A program made the position numbers and the translations under genes. Shown one piece after another: positions 1 to 7,437 of a DNA stretch of 20,461 nucleotides; the first letter of the stretch is position 1, and every line of letters begins with the position of its first letter. This DNA is from JBCBTD01 sp039818825 (GTDB taxonomy: Bacteria > Pseudomonadota > Alphaproteobacteria > Geminicoccales > Geminicoccaceae), in NCBI GenBank assembly GCA_039818825.1, contig JBCBTD010000069.1:1-20461 (forward strand), given 5' to 3'. Under the pieces are notes generated by a model. The model made no database searches. It was not told the origin of the DNA and worked only from the letters and a program-made list of their open reading frames with translations.

Positions 1-452
1 GTGCCGCGCATGGTCTGGGCGGCGGCTTGGATGGCCTTGACGATGTTGTGGTAGCCGGTGCAGCGGCACATGTTGCCTTCCAGCCATTCGCGGATCTCGC
101 GCTCGTTCGGGTCGGCGTTTCGCTGCAGCAGGTCGACCGCACTCATGATCATCCCGGGCGTGCAGAACCCGCACTGCAAACCGTGGTGCTCGCGGAACGC
201 CGCCTGCATCGGGTGCAGCTCGTCACCCTGCGCCAGACCCTCGATCGTCACCACCGACGCGCCCGCCGCCTGCACCGCCAACACCGTGCACGCCTTCACC
301 GACGCGCCGTCCAGGTGCACCACGCAGCACCCACATTGCGACGTGTCGCAGCCGACGTGCGTCCCGGTCAGCCCCAGATGCTGGCGAAGCACCTCCACCA
401 GCAACGTCCGACCCTCGACCGTCACCGTCAACGCACGGCCGTTCACCGTCAT
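1..452 (-). CDS. coxS: (2Fe-2S) small subunit of a molybdenum hydroxylase (CoxS/XdhA-like), 3' end off window
   Basis: This is the iron-sulfur subunit of a xanthine dehydrogenase/aerobic CO dehydrogenase-type enzyme. It passes electrons from the molybdenum cofactor subunit to the FAD subunit. About 150 residues are visible. The N-terminal ferredoxin-like cluster ligands are C35, C40, C43 and C55 (motif GCDTSQCGCC, with Cys at 42 where Ala is usual). The C-terminal cluster ligands are C94, C97, C129 and C131 (CGFCTPG and CRCTGY). I chose ATG at 452 because GAGG lies 5 nt upstream. An in-frame ATG at 482 would add ten residues. The family is usually about 155-165 residues, so only a few are missing beyond base 1. 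The gene lies 76 bp downstream of coxG. The substrate cannot be told from this subunit, and the large and FAD subunits must lie outside the window. Confidence 0.9.
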   Translation of the reverse strand, partial: MTVNGRALTVTVEGRTLLVEVLRQHLGLTGTHVGCDTSQCGCCVVHLDGASVKACTVLAVQAAGASVVTIEGLAQGDELHPMQAAFREHHGLQCGFCTPGMIMSAVDLLQRNADPNEREIREWLEGNMCRCTGYHNIVKAIQAAAQTMRG

Positions 453-528
453 CGAAACCTCGGACACCCCAACCTCCCACATTGATTGGCGCACTCTCGC
501 CGGAGCGCGCGGTTACGACGATCAGCCG

Positions 529-1173
529 TCAGATTGCCAGCAACACCAGCACGGCCAACACCACAGCGGCGATGAGCCACACCAGCGGACGTTGCGCCAG
601 CGGCGTTTCCGCGGCGGGCGTGGGCGGCAGCGTTGCGGAGGCCGTTGGTGCCGCGGCGGGCGCCGGCGCTGCTTCCTCCGTCACTGGCGACGGTACCGTA
701 TCGGCCGCGGCCTCCGTTGGAACGCCACCGTGCCGCTCGGTGACGACGGTCGCAAACTTCTGAAAGAAGTCGTCCGCCGATTTCTTGGCGACGCCCTGCA
801 CCAGCCGGGACCCGAGCTGCGCGAGCTTGCCGCCGATGTCGGCATGCGCCTCGTAGGTCAACACCGTCTCGCCAGCATCCTCGGCCAGGCGGACGTGCGC
901 CCCGCCCTTGGCGAAACCGGCGGCACCGCCCTTGCCCTCGCCGCGCAGGCGATAGCTCTCGGGCGGGTTGAGATCTTCGAGGTGGACGTCGCCGGCAAAC
1001 TTCGCTTTGACCGGGCCGATTTTGGTCGTGACCTGAGCCGTGAACTCCGTGTCGGACACCTTGTGCAGGTCCTGACAGCCGGGAATCGACTGCTGCAATA
1101 TCTCGGGGTCGATCAACGCCGCCCAGACCACGTCGCGCGGCGCCGGAATCCTATAGCTTCCGCTCATGTCCAT
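529..1173 (-). CDS. coxG: CoxG-family SRPBCC protein with C-terminal membrane anchor
   Basis: This is a 214-residue CoxG-family protein. The family has an SRPBCC/START-like ligand-binding fold and is tied to aerobic CO dehydrogenase and related molybdenum hydroxylases, where it helps attach the enzyme to the membrane and quinone pool. The sequence begins MDMSGSYRIPAP and carries the family signature IPGCQDL near residue 30, followed by KIGPVKAKFAGDV and a GKLAQLGSRLV stretch near residues 115-125. A Pro/Ala/Thr-rich linker (about 150-192) leads to a single hydrophobic helix at about 195-213. GGGGAGG lies 5 nt upstream of the ATG. The downstream (2Fe-2S) subunit gene supports the assignment. 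The real partner may be a relative of CO dehydrogenase rather than CO dehydrogenase itself. Confidence 0.88.
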   Translation of the reverse strand: MDMSGSYRIPAPRDVVWAALIDPEILQQSIPGCQDLHKVSDTEFTAQVTTKIGPVKAKFAGDVHLEDLNPPESYRLRGEGKGGAAGFAKGGAHVRLAEDAGETVLTYEAHADIGGKLAQLGSRLVQGVAKKSADDFFQKFATVVTERHGGVPTEAAADTVPSPVTEEAAPAPAAAPTASATLPPTPAAETPLAQRPLVWLIAAVVLAVLVLLAI

Positions 1174-1424
1174 TGTTGCCTCCCCGGGCCGTGCCGGCCT
1201 CGCCGGCCATCGACCTCTCGCATTCGGAACCTTGGTATCGTGCCGCCAACCGGCTTGGCCAGGACGAATATCATCAACGACCGTGCATCATCACGACCAT
1301 CCACTTCCACCTTAGCGACTTTCTCGCCTCCAGGTCAGTCCCGACGCGCCAGCCTCCGCCAAAACGGGCGATGCAACGGCGGCTATGCGGTCCGACCAGA
1401 ACCGGCACGCACCCTGCCCAAGGG
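1174..1424. other. Spacer between dctM and coxG
   Basis: This 251-bp stretch separates two genes read on the same strand. It is the natural place for a coxG promoter and any dctM terminator. I see only the strong coxG ribosome binding site at its edge. A CCGCC/GGCGG inverted pair around 1352-1380 has a long loop and no T-run, so I do not call it a terminator. Confidence 0.4.
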
Positions 1425-2705
1425 TCAGTCGAGCAGCCCCGGCAGCGTCAGCGATACCGCCGGAACGTAAGTCGTCAGAACCAGCGCCGCGGCAATCGCC
1501 AGATAGAAGGGCCAGATCGAGCGGATGGCCTGCTCCAGCGGGACCTTGCCGATCGCGCAGCCGACGAACAGGCAGGCGCCAACCGGCGGCGTGCAGAGCC
1601 CGAGGCCGAGATTCATCATCAGCATCATGCCGAATTGGACCGGGTCCATCCCGAATGCCTGAGCCACCGGCAGGAAGATCGGGGTGCAGATCAGGATCAG
1701 CGCCGCCATGTCCATGATCATGCCGAGAACCAGCAGCATCAGATTCAAGACGATCAGCACGACGATGGGATCGTCGGAAACCGCGAGGAGCAGTGCCGTC
1801 AACTGCTCGGGCACGCGGTAGAGGGCGAGGAGATAGGCGAACGCGGTCGCGCAGCCGACCAAGGTCATGACCAACGCCGTGGTGCGCACGGCCTTGGCAA
1901 CCGCCAGCGTGAAACCGTCCCAGCTCAGCGAGCGGTAGACGACGGCGGTGATGAGCAGCGCGTAGAGGACCCCGACCGCTCCAGATTCGGTCACCGTGAA
2001 AACGCCGGAAAGCACGCCGCCAACGATGATGACGGCCGTCACCAGCCCCGGGACCGCAGCGACGAACGCCGCCAGCAACACCGCGAACCCGGGAAACGCA
2101 TCGCGCGGGTAGCCGCGGCGTACCGCCACCAGATAGGCTGCCAAGGCCAGGCAACCGCACATCAACACGCCGGGCACCACACCGGCCAGAAACAGCTTGG
2201 AGATCGAAATCCCACCGCCAGCCGCCACCGCGTACAGGATCATGTTGTGGCTAGGCGGTATCATGATGCCGGCGATCGACGACGTGACGGTCACGTTGAC
2301 GGCGTAGTCGCCGTCGTAGCCGCGCTTCTTCATCACCGGGATCAGCAGCGAGCCTAGCGCCGACACGTCGGCGACGGCAGAGCCCGAGATGCCGCCGAAG
2401 AGCATGCTGGACAGCACGTTGACCGCGCCCAGCCCGCCACGGACGTGGCCCACTGCGGCCGACGCCAAGCTGACGAGGCGGGCGGCGATCCCGCCATGTA
2501 GCATCAGTTCCCCGGCAAAGATGAAGAACGGGATCGCCAAGAGCGAGAACACCGAGACGCCGGAGAGTATCCGCTGGAAGCCGATCAGCAGCGGCAGGCC
2601 TTCCAACCAAAAGACGACCAACGCCGAGATGCCGAGCGCGAACGCCACCGGCACGCCGATGACCACGCAGAGCCCGAAGAGGCCCAAAAGAACCGCGAGT
2701 TCCAT
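1425..2705 (-). CDS. dctM: TRAP transporter large permease (DctM)
   Basis: This is the large membrane subunit of a tripartite ATP-independent periplasmic transporter, which drives sodium- or proton-coupled uptake of a carboxylate-type solute. The protein is 426 residues, the usual length, and is hydrophobic throughout with about a dozen membrane segments. Family motifs are visible: GGISGSAVADVSALG near residues 105-120, IMIPPSHNMILYAV near 145-160, and LGLGLCTPPVGACLFV near 370-385. The ATG lies 3 bp after the dctQ stop, so the two permease genes are very likely co-translated. It is the last gene of the dctPQM operon. The solute cannot be read from this subunit. Confidence 0.95.
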   Translation of the reverse strand: MELAVLLGLFGLCVVIGVPVAFALGISALVVFWLEGLPLLIGFQRILSGVSVFSLLAIPFFIFAGELMLHGGIAARLVSLASAAVGHVRGGLGAVNVLSSMLFGGISGSAVADVSALGSLLIPVMKKRGYDGDYAVNVTVTSSIAGIMIPPSHNMILYAVAAGGGISISKLFLAGVVPGVLMCGCLALAAYLVAVRRGYPRDAFPGFAVLLAAFVAAVPGLVTAVIIVGGVLSGVFTVTESGAVGVLYALLITAVVYRSLSWDGFTLAVAKAVRTTALVMTLVGCATAFAYLLALYRVPEQLTALLLAVSDDPIVVLIVLNLMLLVLGMIMDMAALILICTPIFLPVAQAFGMDPVQFGMMLMMNLGLGLCTPPVGACLFVGCAIGKVPLEQAIRSIWPFYLAIAAALVLTTYVPAVSLTLPGLLD

Positions 2706-2708
2706 CGT

Positions 2709-3299
2709 TCAGCCGGCGTCCGCGCCAGGGGTTTCCGGCGGGTCCAGCTTCGGCAAAGGCCGGCCGCGCAGCCGCCGCCAGACGAACACGGCGGCGCAAA
2801 GAACCATCATCCCGCCGCAGAGGACGATCGGGATCGAGCGCACGCCGTCCGGGATGTCGAGCAACGGCACGTTCGTGGACCAGCCGAACTGGACCAGTCG
2901 ATACCCCTGCACGGCCATCGCCGCGCCGAAGCCGATCATCAAGAGGTCACGGACGACGACGAGCGCGTTCGCCAGCGGCTTCGGCAACCGGTCGCGGATG
3001 GCCGTGACGCTCAGATGCGTGTTCTCGGCGACGCCGACACCCGCCAGAAGGAACGTGATGACGACGATCAGCACCAGGGAGAGCTGTTCCGCCCAGGTCG
3101 GCGTCGCGTTCAGCACGTAGCGGCCGAACACCTGCCAACCCATGGCGAAGACGATGACCAAGAGCGCCACGCCGCCGACGATCGCCGCGGCGCGTCGCAT
3201 GAGGTCCAGCGCCCGGTCGACGAACCGTTCGCCCGCCGTCGAACCGGGTTCGATACGTGGATCGCCGCCGTCGTAAGCGGCGCGCGGTTCGGTACTCAC
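2709..3299 (-). CDS. dctQ: TRAP transporter small permease (DctQ)
   Basis: This is the small membrane subunit that pairs with DctM. It has about 196 residues with four membrane segments near 37-58, 70-92, 111-130 and 150-170. The DctQ signatures GRYVLNATPTWAEQLS and AENTHLSVT are present. The charged 30-residue N-terminal tail is typical. The reading frame stays open upstream into dctP, so the start is uncertain. I chose GTG at 3299 because it follows the dctP stop by 25 bp and gives a normal length. It lacks a clear Shine-Dalgarno site. ATG at 3200, just before the first membrane helix, is the main alternative. Confidence 0.9.
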   Translation of the reverse strand: MSTEPRAAYDGGDPRIEPGSTAGERFVDRALDLMRRAAAIVGGVALLVIVFAMGWQVFGRYVLNATPTWAEQLSLVLIVVITFLLAGVGVAENTHLSVTAIRDRLPKPLANALVVVRDLLMIGFGAAMAVQGYRLVQFGWSTNVPLLDIPDGVRSIPIVLCGGMMVLCAAVFVWRRLRGRPLPKLDPPETPGADAG

Positions 3300-3324
3300 C
3301 CGACGAGCGGCGAGCCTGGCCGGC

Positions 3325-4323
3325 CTATTGAACCGACTGGATTTGCTCGACCAACGCCTCCAGCTCCGGGTTCTGCGCGAAGGCAGCTTCGTAGACCGCC
3401 ACCATCGCCTCCTGGAATGGCGCCTTGTCGGCGATCTCGTTGATCTCCACGCCCGCGGCGATGACCGCGTCGCGGCTCTTGGCGTCGCGTTCCGCCCACA
3501 GCCGACGCTGCAGCTCGGCGCTTTCACGCGCCGCCGTCCTGACGATCTCCTGGTCCTCGGCCGAGAGTCCGTTCCACAGCGCCGCGTTCACGCAGAGGCA
3601 CTCCGGAATGATCAGGTGCTCGGACAGCGAGTAGTAGCCGGCGACTTCGTAGTGGCCGGTCGACTCGAAGCTCGGGTAGTTGTTCTCAGCACCGTCGACC
3701 ACCCCGGTTTTCAAGGATTGGTAGACCTCGGCGAACGCCATCGGCGTGGCGTTGCCGCCCAACGCTTCGATCATGCCGACGAACAGGTCGTTGTTCATGA
3801 CCCGGACTTTCATGCCGACGAGATCTTCCGGCGTGTTGATCGGGCCTTTGGAATTGTAGAACGAACGCGAGCCGGAGTCGTACCAAGCGAGCGCGACGAG
3901 GCCCTTCTCTTCCATTGCGGCACTGAGCAAATCGCCCACTTCACCGTCCATGGCCGCATGCATGTGGTCGACGTTACGGAAGACGAACGGCAGCGACACG
4001 ACGTTGGCGGCTGGCACCACTTGGCCCATCGGGCCGAGGTTGAAGACGGCGAAGTCGATGCCGCCCAAGCGCAGCTGCTCGATCGCATCCGGCTGCGAGC
4101 CGAGCACGCCGGAATGGTAGGTTTTGGCCGTCAGCCGGCCGTCGGTCCGCTCGGCCAGGAGTTCCGTGAACCGGTCCATACCCAACGAAACCGGGTAATC
4201 CGGCACGTGGATGTTCCAGCCGCGCCACTCGGCTCGGGCGTTGGTCGTGCCGACCGCGAAGAGTAGCGCAGCCGCGCCGATCGCGGCGCCGAACGTGCGG
4301 CGGCGCCAGCCTGAGACTGTCAT
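3325..4323 (-). CDS. dctP: TRAP transporter periplasmic solute-binding protein (DctP)
   Basis: This is the extracytoplasmic binding protein of the TRAP system. It has 332 residues and a signal peptide with RRRTFG followed by a hydrophobic AAIGAAALLFAVG stretch, with likely cleavage after ARA. The twin arginine followed by x-Phe leaves Tat export possible besides Sec. Family landmarks include LGMDRFTELLAERTDGRL, a YDSGSRSFYNSKGPI stretch, and GMKVRVMNND, which holds the arginine that binds the solute carboxylate in this family. VDGAENNYPSF follows. ATG at 4323 has AGGGAG 8 nt upstream. The frame is open further upstream, but that part is arginine-rich and not family-like. The gene heads dctPQM. 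It resembles the DctP class for C4-dicarboxylates and other organic acids, and the ligand is unknown. Confidence 0.93.
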   Translation of the reverse strand: MTVSGWRRRTFGAAIGAAALLFAVGTTNARAEWRGWNIHVPDYPVSLGMDRFTELLAERTDGRLTAKTYHSGVLGSQPDAIEQLRLGGIDFAVFNLGPMGQVVPAANVVSLPFVFRNVDHMHAAMDGEVGDLLSAAMEEKGLVALAWYDSGSRSFYNSKGPINTPEDLVGMKVRVMNNDLFVGMIEALGGNATPMAFAEVYQSLKTGVVDGAENNYPSFESTGHYEVAGYYSLSEHLIIPECLCVNAALWNGLSAEDQEIVRTAARESAELQRRLWAERDAKSRDAVIAAGVEINEIADKAPFQEAMVAVYEAAFAQNPELEALVEQIQSVQ

Positions 4324-4502
4324 TGGTCTTGCTCCCTGATCGTGTCGTTGCCGCGTCTTGTGCCGGCGGCTTTCCATCGGATAGCCGGCGCATCGCACGA
4401 CGGCAATGGCCGCGTCGGCACGCCTTGGTGCGGCCGCCCCGTCGACTGCACCGTTGACCTGGATTGTGACGAACGGCACATCGAGTCGGGAATGGAAAGG
4501 TC
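4324..4502. promoter_or_regulatory. Divergent intergenic region, likely promoters for dctPQM and the 4503 gene
   Basis: This 179-bp gap lies between two divergent genes, so each must have its promoter here or nearby. Only the two Shine-Dalgarno sites are visible. I cannot point to convincing -35/-10 boxes or an operator palindrome in this GC-rich stretch. Confidence 0.35.
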
Positions 4503-4916
4503 ATGAGTCGTTTGGACAGCCATATCCGACGGCTGCTCGCGCAGCGGGCCTGTCTCGATCCGCCGATCGAGGCGATCGCGTCGATGAACGGCCCGGTCGT
4601 CGAGCTCGGTCTCGGCAACGGGCGGGCGTTCGGCCACCTCCGCGAGCAGCCGCCGGGGCGGGAGATCATCGTGTTCGAACGACAACCGGCCGCCGATGCG
4701 GACAGCACCCCCAACGACAGCCGTCCCATCATCGGCGACTTCCGCGAGACCTTGCCCAACACCTCGCCGCCCGTGAGCGGACCGGCGGCGGCGGCCCACG
4801 GCGACGTGCGCAGCGGCGATCCTACCGTCGACGGCGACTTCGCACGATGGCTGGCAACGACCCCGCCGGCGAACGCGGGACCAGGCCGCGACCACCTCCA
4901 TCGACGGTGCGGCTGA
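4503..4916 (+). CDS. Shortened class I SAM-dependent methyltransferase
   Basis: This 137-residue protein has a clear N-terminal SAM-binding half. A helical start MSRLDSHIRRLLAQRACLD is followed by motif I PVVELGLGNGRAFGHL (residues 31-46), an acidic end of strand 2 in IIVFERQ, and IIGDFRETLP near 76-85. These match a small family of stand-alone methyltransferases that I recall as longer, roughly 170-190 residues. After FARWLATT (113-120) the protein jumps to GPGRDHLHRRCG and stops. That ending resembles the normal extreme C-terminus of the family, as if about 35 middle residues were lost. The later strands of the fold would then be missing and activity is doubtful. GGAAAGG precedes the ATG very closely. 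The stop is 3 bp before the MBL-fold gene. The comparison with full-length relatives is from memory. Confidence 0.6.
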   Translation: MSRLDSHIRRLLAQRACLDPPIEAIASMNGPVVELGLGNGRAFGHLREQPPGREIIVFERQPAADADSTPNDSRPIIGDFRETLPNTSPPVSGPAAAAHGDVRSGDPTVDGDFARWLATTPPANAGPGRDHLHRRCG

Positions 4917-4919
4917 CCG

Positions 4920-5765
4920 ATGGCCGACGCGCCCGCCTCGCCGCAGCCGTTCACGGTGACGTTTTGGGGCGTCCGCGGCACCGTCGCGACGCCCGGCCCG
5001 CAGACCGTGCGCTACGGGGGAAACACGGCGTGTATCGAGGTCAATTGTGGCACCGAGCGCCTGATCTTCGATCTCGGGACCGGCGCCCGGCGCCTCGGCA
5101 AGGCCCTCGCGGTCGGTCGCTGCGAGGCCCATCTGTTCCTCACTCACACCCATCTCGACCACATCGTCGGTTTCCCGTTCTTCAAGCCCCTGTACGACCC
5201 GCAGAACCGGTTCCAGCTGTGGGCCGGACATCTCCATTCGCAGCACCTCGATTTGCACGCCGTGCTGTCGACGCTGATGAAGCAGCCGCTCTTCCCGATT
5301 CCGCTCGGCCTGATGCACTCCAAGCCGAGCTTCCAGAACTTCCGCGCCGGCGAGGTGTTGACGCCGGCGCCGGAGGTCGTCGTGCGCACCGCGCTGCTGA
5401 ACCATCCGGGCGGCTCGACGGGCTACCGCGTCGAGTTCGACGGTCGCACCTTCGCGCTGGTCACCGACGTCGAGCACCAGCCTGGCACGCTCGATCCGAC
5501 CGTGCTCGAGCTGATCCAGGACGCCGACGTCGTGGTCTACGATTGCACGTACACCGACGCCTGCTTCCCCGATTACGTCGGCTGGGGTCATTCGACGTGG
5601 CAACAAGGCGTGCGGCTGGCCGACCAGGCAGGCGTCGGCCAGCTGGTCGCGTTCCACCACGACCCCGACAGCGACGACACCAAGCTCGATGCCATCAGCC
5701 GCGATCTGGAGGCGGCCCGGCCGGGGTCGTTGGTCGCCGCCGAAGGCCTCGTCCTCACCCTTTGA
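4920..5765 (+). CDS. MBL-fold metallo-hydrolase
   Basis: This is a 281-residue metallo-beta-lactamase-fold hydrolase of the RNase Z/PhnP-like branch, expected to bind two metal ions and cleave a phosphodiester or similar bond. It opens with the branch signature FWGVRGTVATPG and RYGGNTACIEV. The metal motif HTHLDH is at residues 76-81. Further likely ligands are H162 (NHPGG), D183 (VTDVEH), H224 (GWGHS) and H246/H247 (AFHHDP). Length is normal and no signal peptide is seen, so it is cytoplasmic. The gene starts 3 bp after the shortened methyltransferase and its stop overlaps the TTG start of the next gene, so the three are probably one transcript. The substrate is unknown. Confidence 0.9.
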   Translation: MADAPASPQPFTVTFWGVRGTVATPGPQTVRYGGNTACIEVNCGTERLIFDLGTGARRLGKALAVGRCEAHLFLTHTHLDHIVGFPFFKPLYDPQNRFQLWAGHLHSQHLDLHAVLSTLMKQPLFPIPLGLMHSKPSFQNFRAGEVLTPAPEVVVRTALLNHPGGSTGYRVEFDGRTFALVTDVEHQPGTLDPTVLELIQDADVVVYDCTYTDACFPDYVGWGHSTWQQGVRLADQAGVGQLVAFHHDPDSDDTKLDAISRDLEAARPGSLVAAEGLVLTL

Positions 5766-6601
5766 GCGCGCTCGGCGCAGCCAGGCGACGCTGGCGCGTG
5801 CGGCGCCTGCAGCGGTCGATCGAGCACCGGCGGTCGCCATCGGGTGCCTTTCTGCCGGTCCGCCACCTCGGCGATCCGCTGATCGATGCGCCGGCGCTGG
5901 TCGCTCCGTTCGATGCGGCGCAGCCGGCCATGCTCGATCTGCTCGACCGGATCGACGCCCACGATGCCGATCTTGGCCGCTTCGGCGGCCCGGCGCCGGC
6001 GCCGCGCTTCGAGCAGGCCTGGTTTCCAGGGCTCGACGCCGCCGCCGCCTATGCGCTGGTTCGCCACCGCCGGCCGCAACGGATCGTCGAGATCGGCAGC
6101 GGCCACTCGACGCGCGTGCTCGCCCGGGCAATCGCCGACGGCGGGCTCGCGACCGAGTTCGTCGCCATCGACCCGGCGCCGCGGGCGCCGCTGCTCGACC
6201 TCGACGTCCGCTGGCAGCGCCACCCTGTGCAGGGCAGCGGCGAAGCGTTGGTCGCGGCGCTCGAGCCCGGCGACGTGCTGTTCGTCGATTCCAGTCACGT
6301 GCTCGTGGCCGGCAGCGACGTCGCCTGGATCTGGTTGCGGCTGCTGCCGCTGGTCCGACCCGGCGTGCTCGTTCACGTGCACGACGTGTTCCTGCCCGAC
6401 GCCTATCCAGCGGCGTGGACGTGGCGCGGCTACAACGAGCAGGCAGCCGTGCTGCCGCTGCTGCTCGGCGGCTGGACGATCCTCTTTGCCAGCCGCTTCC
6501 TCCGTCGCCACCGACGGGCGCTCCTGGCCGGGCGGACGGCGGAGCGGCTGCCGCTCTTGCCCGGTGTCGACGAGACCAGCCTTTGGCTTTGCCGCGACTG
6601 A
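5762..6601 (+). CDS. Class I SAM-dependent methyltransferase (Methyltransf_24-like)
   Basis: This 279-residue methyltransferase is of the type often found near glycan or surface-polymer genes. The SAM-binding motif IVEIGSGHSTRVL is at residues 108-120 and the strand-2 acid is in VAIDP (134-138). GDVLFVDSSHV (170-180) and VHVHDVFLPDAYP (204-216) complete the core; the HDVF segment is typical of this family. I chose TTG at 5762, which overlaps the stop of the MBL gene (TTGA) and suggests translational coupling. GTG at 5798 is an alternative that removes 12 residues of an arginine-rich start. The C-terminal part has a hydrophobic stretch near 229-243 (VLPLLLGGWTILF) followed by many arginines. 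The acceptor molecule is unknown. Confidence 0.82.
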   Translation: MSALGAARRRWRVRRLQRSIEHRRSPSGAFLPVRHLGDPLIDAPALVAPFDAAQPAMLDLLDRIDAHDADLGRFGGPAPAPRFEQAWFPGLDAAAAYALVRHRRPQRIVEIGSGHSTRVLARAIADGGLATEFVAIDPAPRAPLLDLDVRWQRHPVQGSGEALVAALEPGDVLFVDSSHVLVAGSDVAWIWLRLLPLVRPGVLVHVHDVFLPDAYPAAWTWRGYNEQAAVLPLLLGGWTILFASRFLRRHRRALLAGRTAERLPLLPGVDETSLWLCRD

Positions 6602-6616
6602 GCCTGCACTCGACGC

Positions 6617-7267
6617 TCAGCCGGCCCAGGCGCAGGCGCCGAGCAACGGCACGAAGCGGACCTCGCCGAGCGAGCGCTCGCACGGCCGGCCGTCGGCTCC
6701 GCGCGTGACGCAGCACAAGCTCTGCCATTCCCGGCTGCCGACCGGGAGGACCAGCCGCCCGTCCGGTGTGAGTTGATCGATCAGCGGCCGAGGCACCTCC
6801 GGGGCTGCCGCCGCGACGACGATGGCGTCGTAGGGTGCGCGCGCGGCGTGGCCGAGACTGCCGTCGCCGACGACCACCTCGACCCGGTCGTAGCCGAGGG
6901 AAACCAGGACCCGGCGCGCCTCGGCGGCAAGGCCGGGCCGGCGTTCGACGGTCACGACCTCGGCGGCGAGTTCCGCGAGCACGGCAGCCGCGTAGCCGGA
7001 GCCGGTGCCGACGTCGAGGACCCGCTCCGGCCCCGACAGGTTCAGCGCCTCCAGCATCAGCGCCACCACGAACGGCTGCGAGATCGTCTGGTGCTGCCCG
7101 ATCGGCAGCGGCCGGTCGCCATAGGCGCGATCGCGCCAGGCCGGCGGGACGAAGGCGTGGCGCGGCACCTTGGCCATGGCCGCCAGCAGCCGCGCATCGG
7201 TGATGCCGCGGCCGCGGAGCTGCTCGGCGACCATGGCGGCGCGCTGGATGTCGAAGGCGCCGTTCAC
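6617..7267 (-). CDS. pcm: Protein-L-isoaspartate O-methyltransferase
   Basis: This 216-residue enzyme methylates the side-chain carboxyl of isoaspartate in damaged proteins so that the residue can return to aspartate. Family features are in order: DARLLAAMAKVPRHAFVP (25-41), the PCMT signature PLPIGQHQTISQPFVVALM (53-71), the SAM motif VLDVGTGSGYAAAVLAEL (83-100), VVTVERR (104-110) and VGDGSLG (133-139). The GTG start at 7267 shares bases with the TGA of the upstream SRAP remnant (GTGA), which points to translational coupling. The frame is open further upstream, but only as arginine-rich sequence antiparallel to the remnant. Length from this GTG is normal. The gene is convergent with the methyltransferase ending at 6601, 15 bp away. 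Confidence 0.92.
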   Translation of the reverse strand: MNGAFDIQRAAMVAEQLRGRGITDARLLAAMAKVPRHAFVPPAWRDRAYGDRPLPIGQHQTISQPFVVALMLEALNLSGPERVLDVGTGSGYAAAVLAELAAEVVTVERRPGLAAEARRVLVSLGYDRVEVVVGDGSLGHAARAPYDAIVVAAAAPEVPRPLIDQLTPDGRLVLPVGSREWQSLCCVTRGADGRPCERSLGEVRFVPLLGACAWAG

Positions 7268-7401
7268 GAGCGCGACGCCGGCTCTGGCGGCACTGCGATC
7301 GGGGCGATGGGGGTCGCGGCCCTGACGTCGGGTCGGGCGTCGATGCCGAAGGTCCGCGCGCGCACGTCGACGGACGTGTAGAGCAGATAGCGACCGCACA
7401 T
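7264..7401 (-). pseudogene. N-terminal remnant of an SRAP-family (YedK/HMCES) gene
   Basis: This 45-codon reading frame starts MCGRYLLYTSVDV. MCGRY is the invariant N-terminus of the SOS-response-associated peptidase family, where Cys2 forms the covalent link to abasic sites in single-stranded DNA. The next part (RARTFGIDARPDVRAATPIAPI) still follows the family pattern, up to an eroded version of the NIAPTQ segment. Then it ends at TGA overlapping the pcm GTG. Complete family members have roughly 200-230 residues, so the remaining active-site residues, including the later Glu and His, are absent. It is most likely the stub of a deletion that joined the SRAP front to pcm. It may survive as a translated leader that couples to pcm. 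Confidence 0.65.
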
Positions 7402-7437
7402 GGCGCGAGCTTAACCTGCGCATGGGAGAACGCCAAC

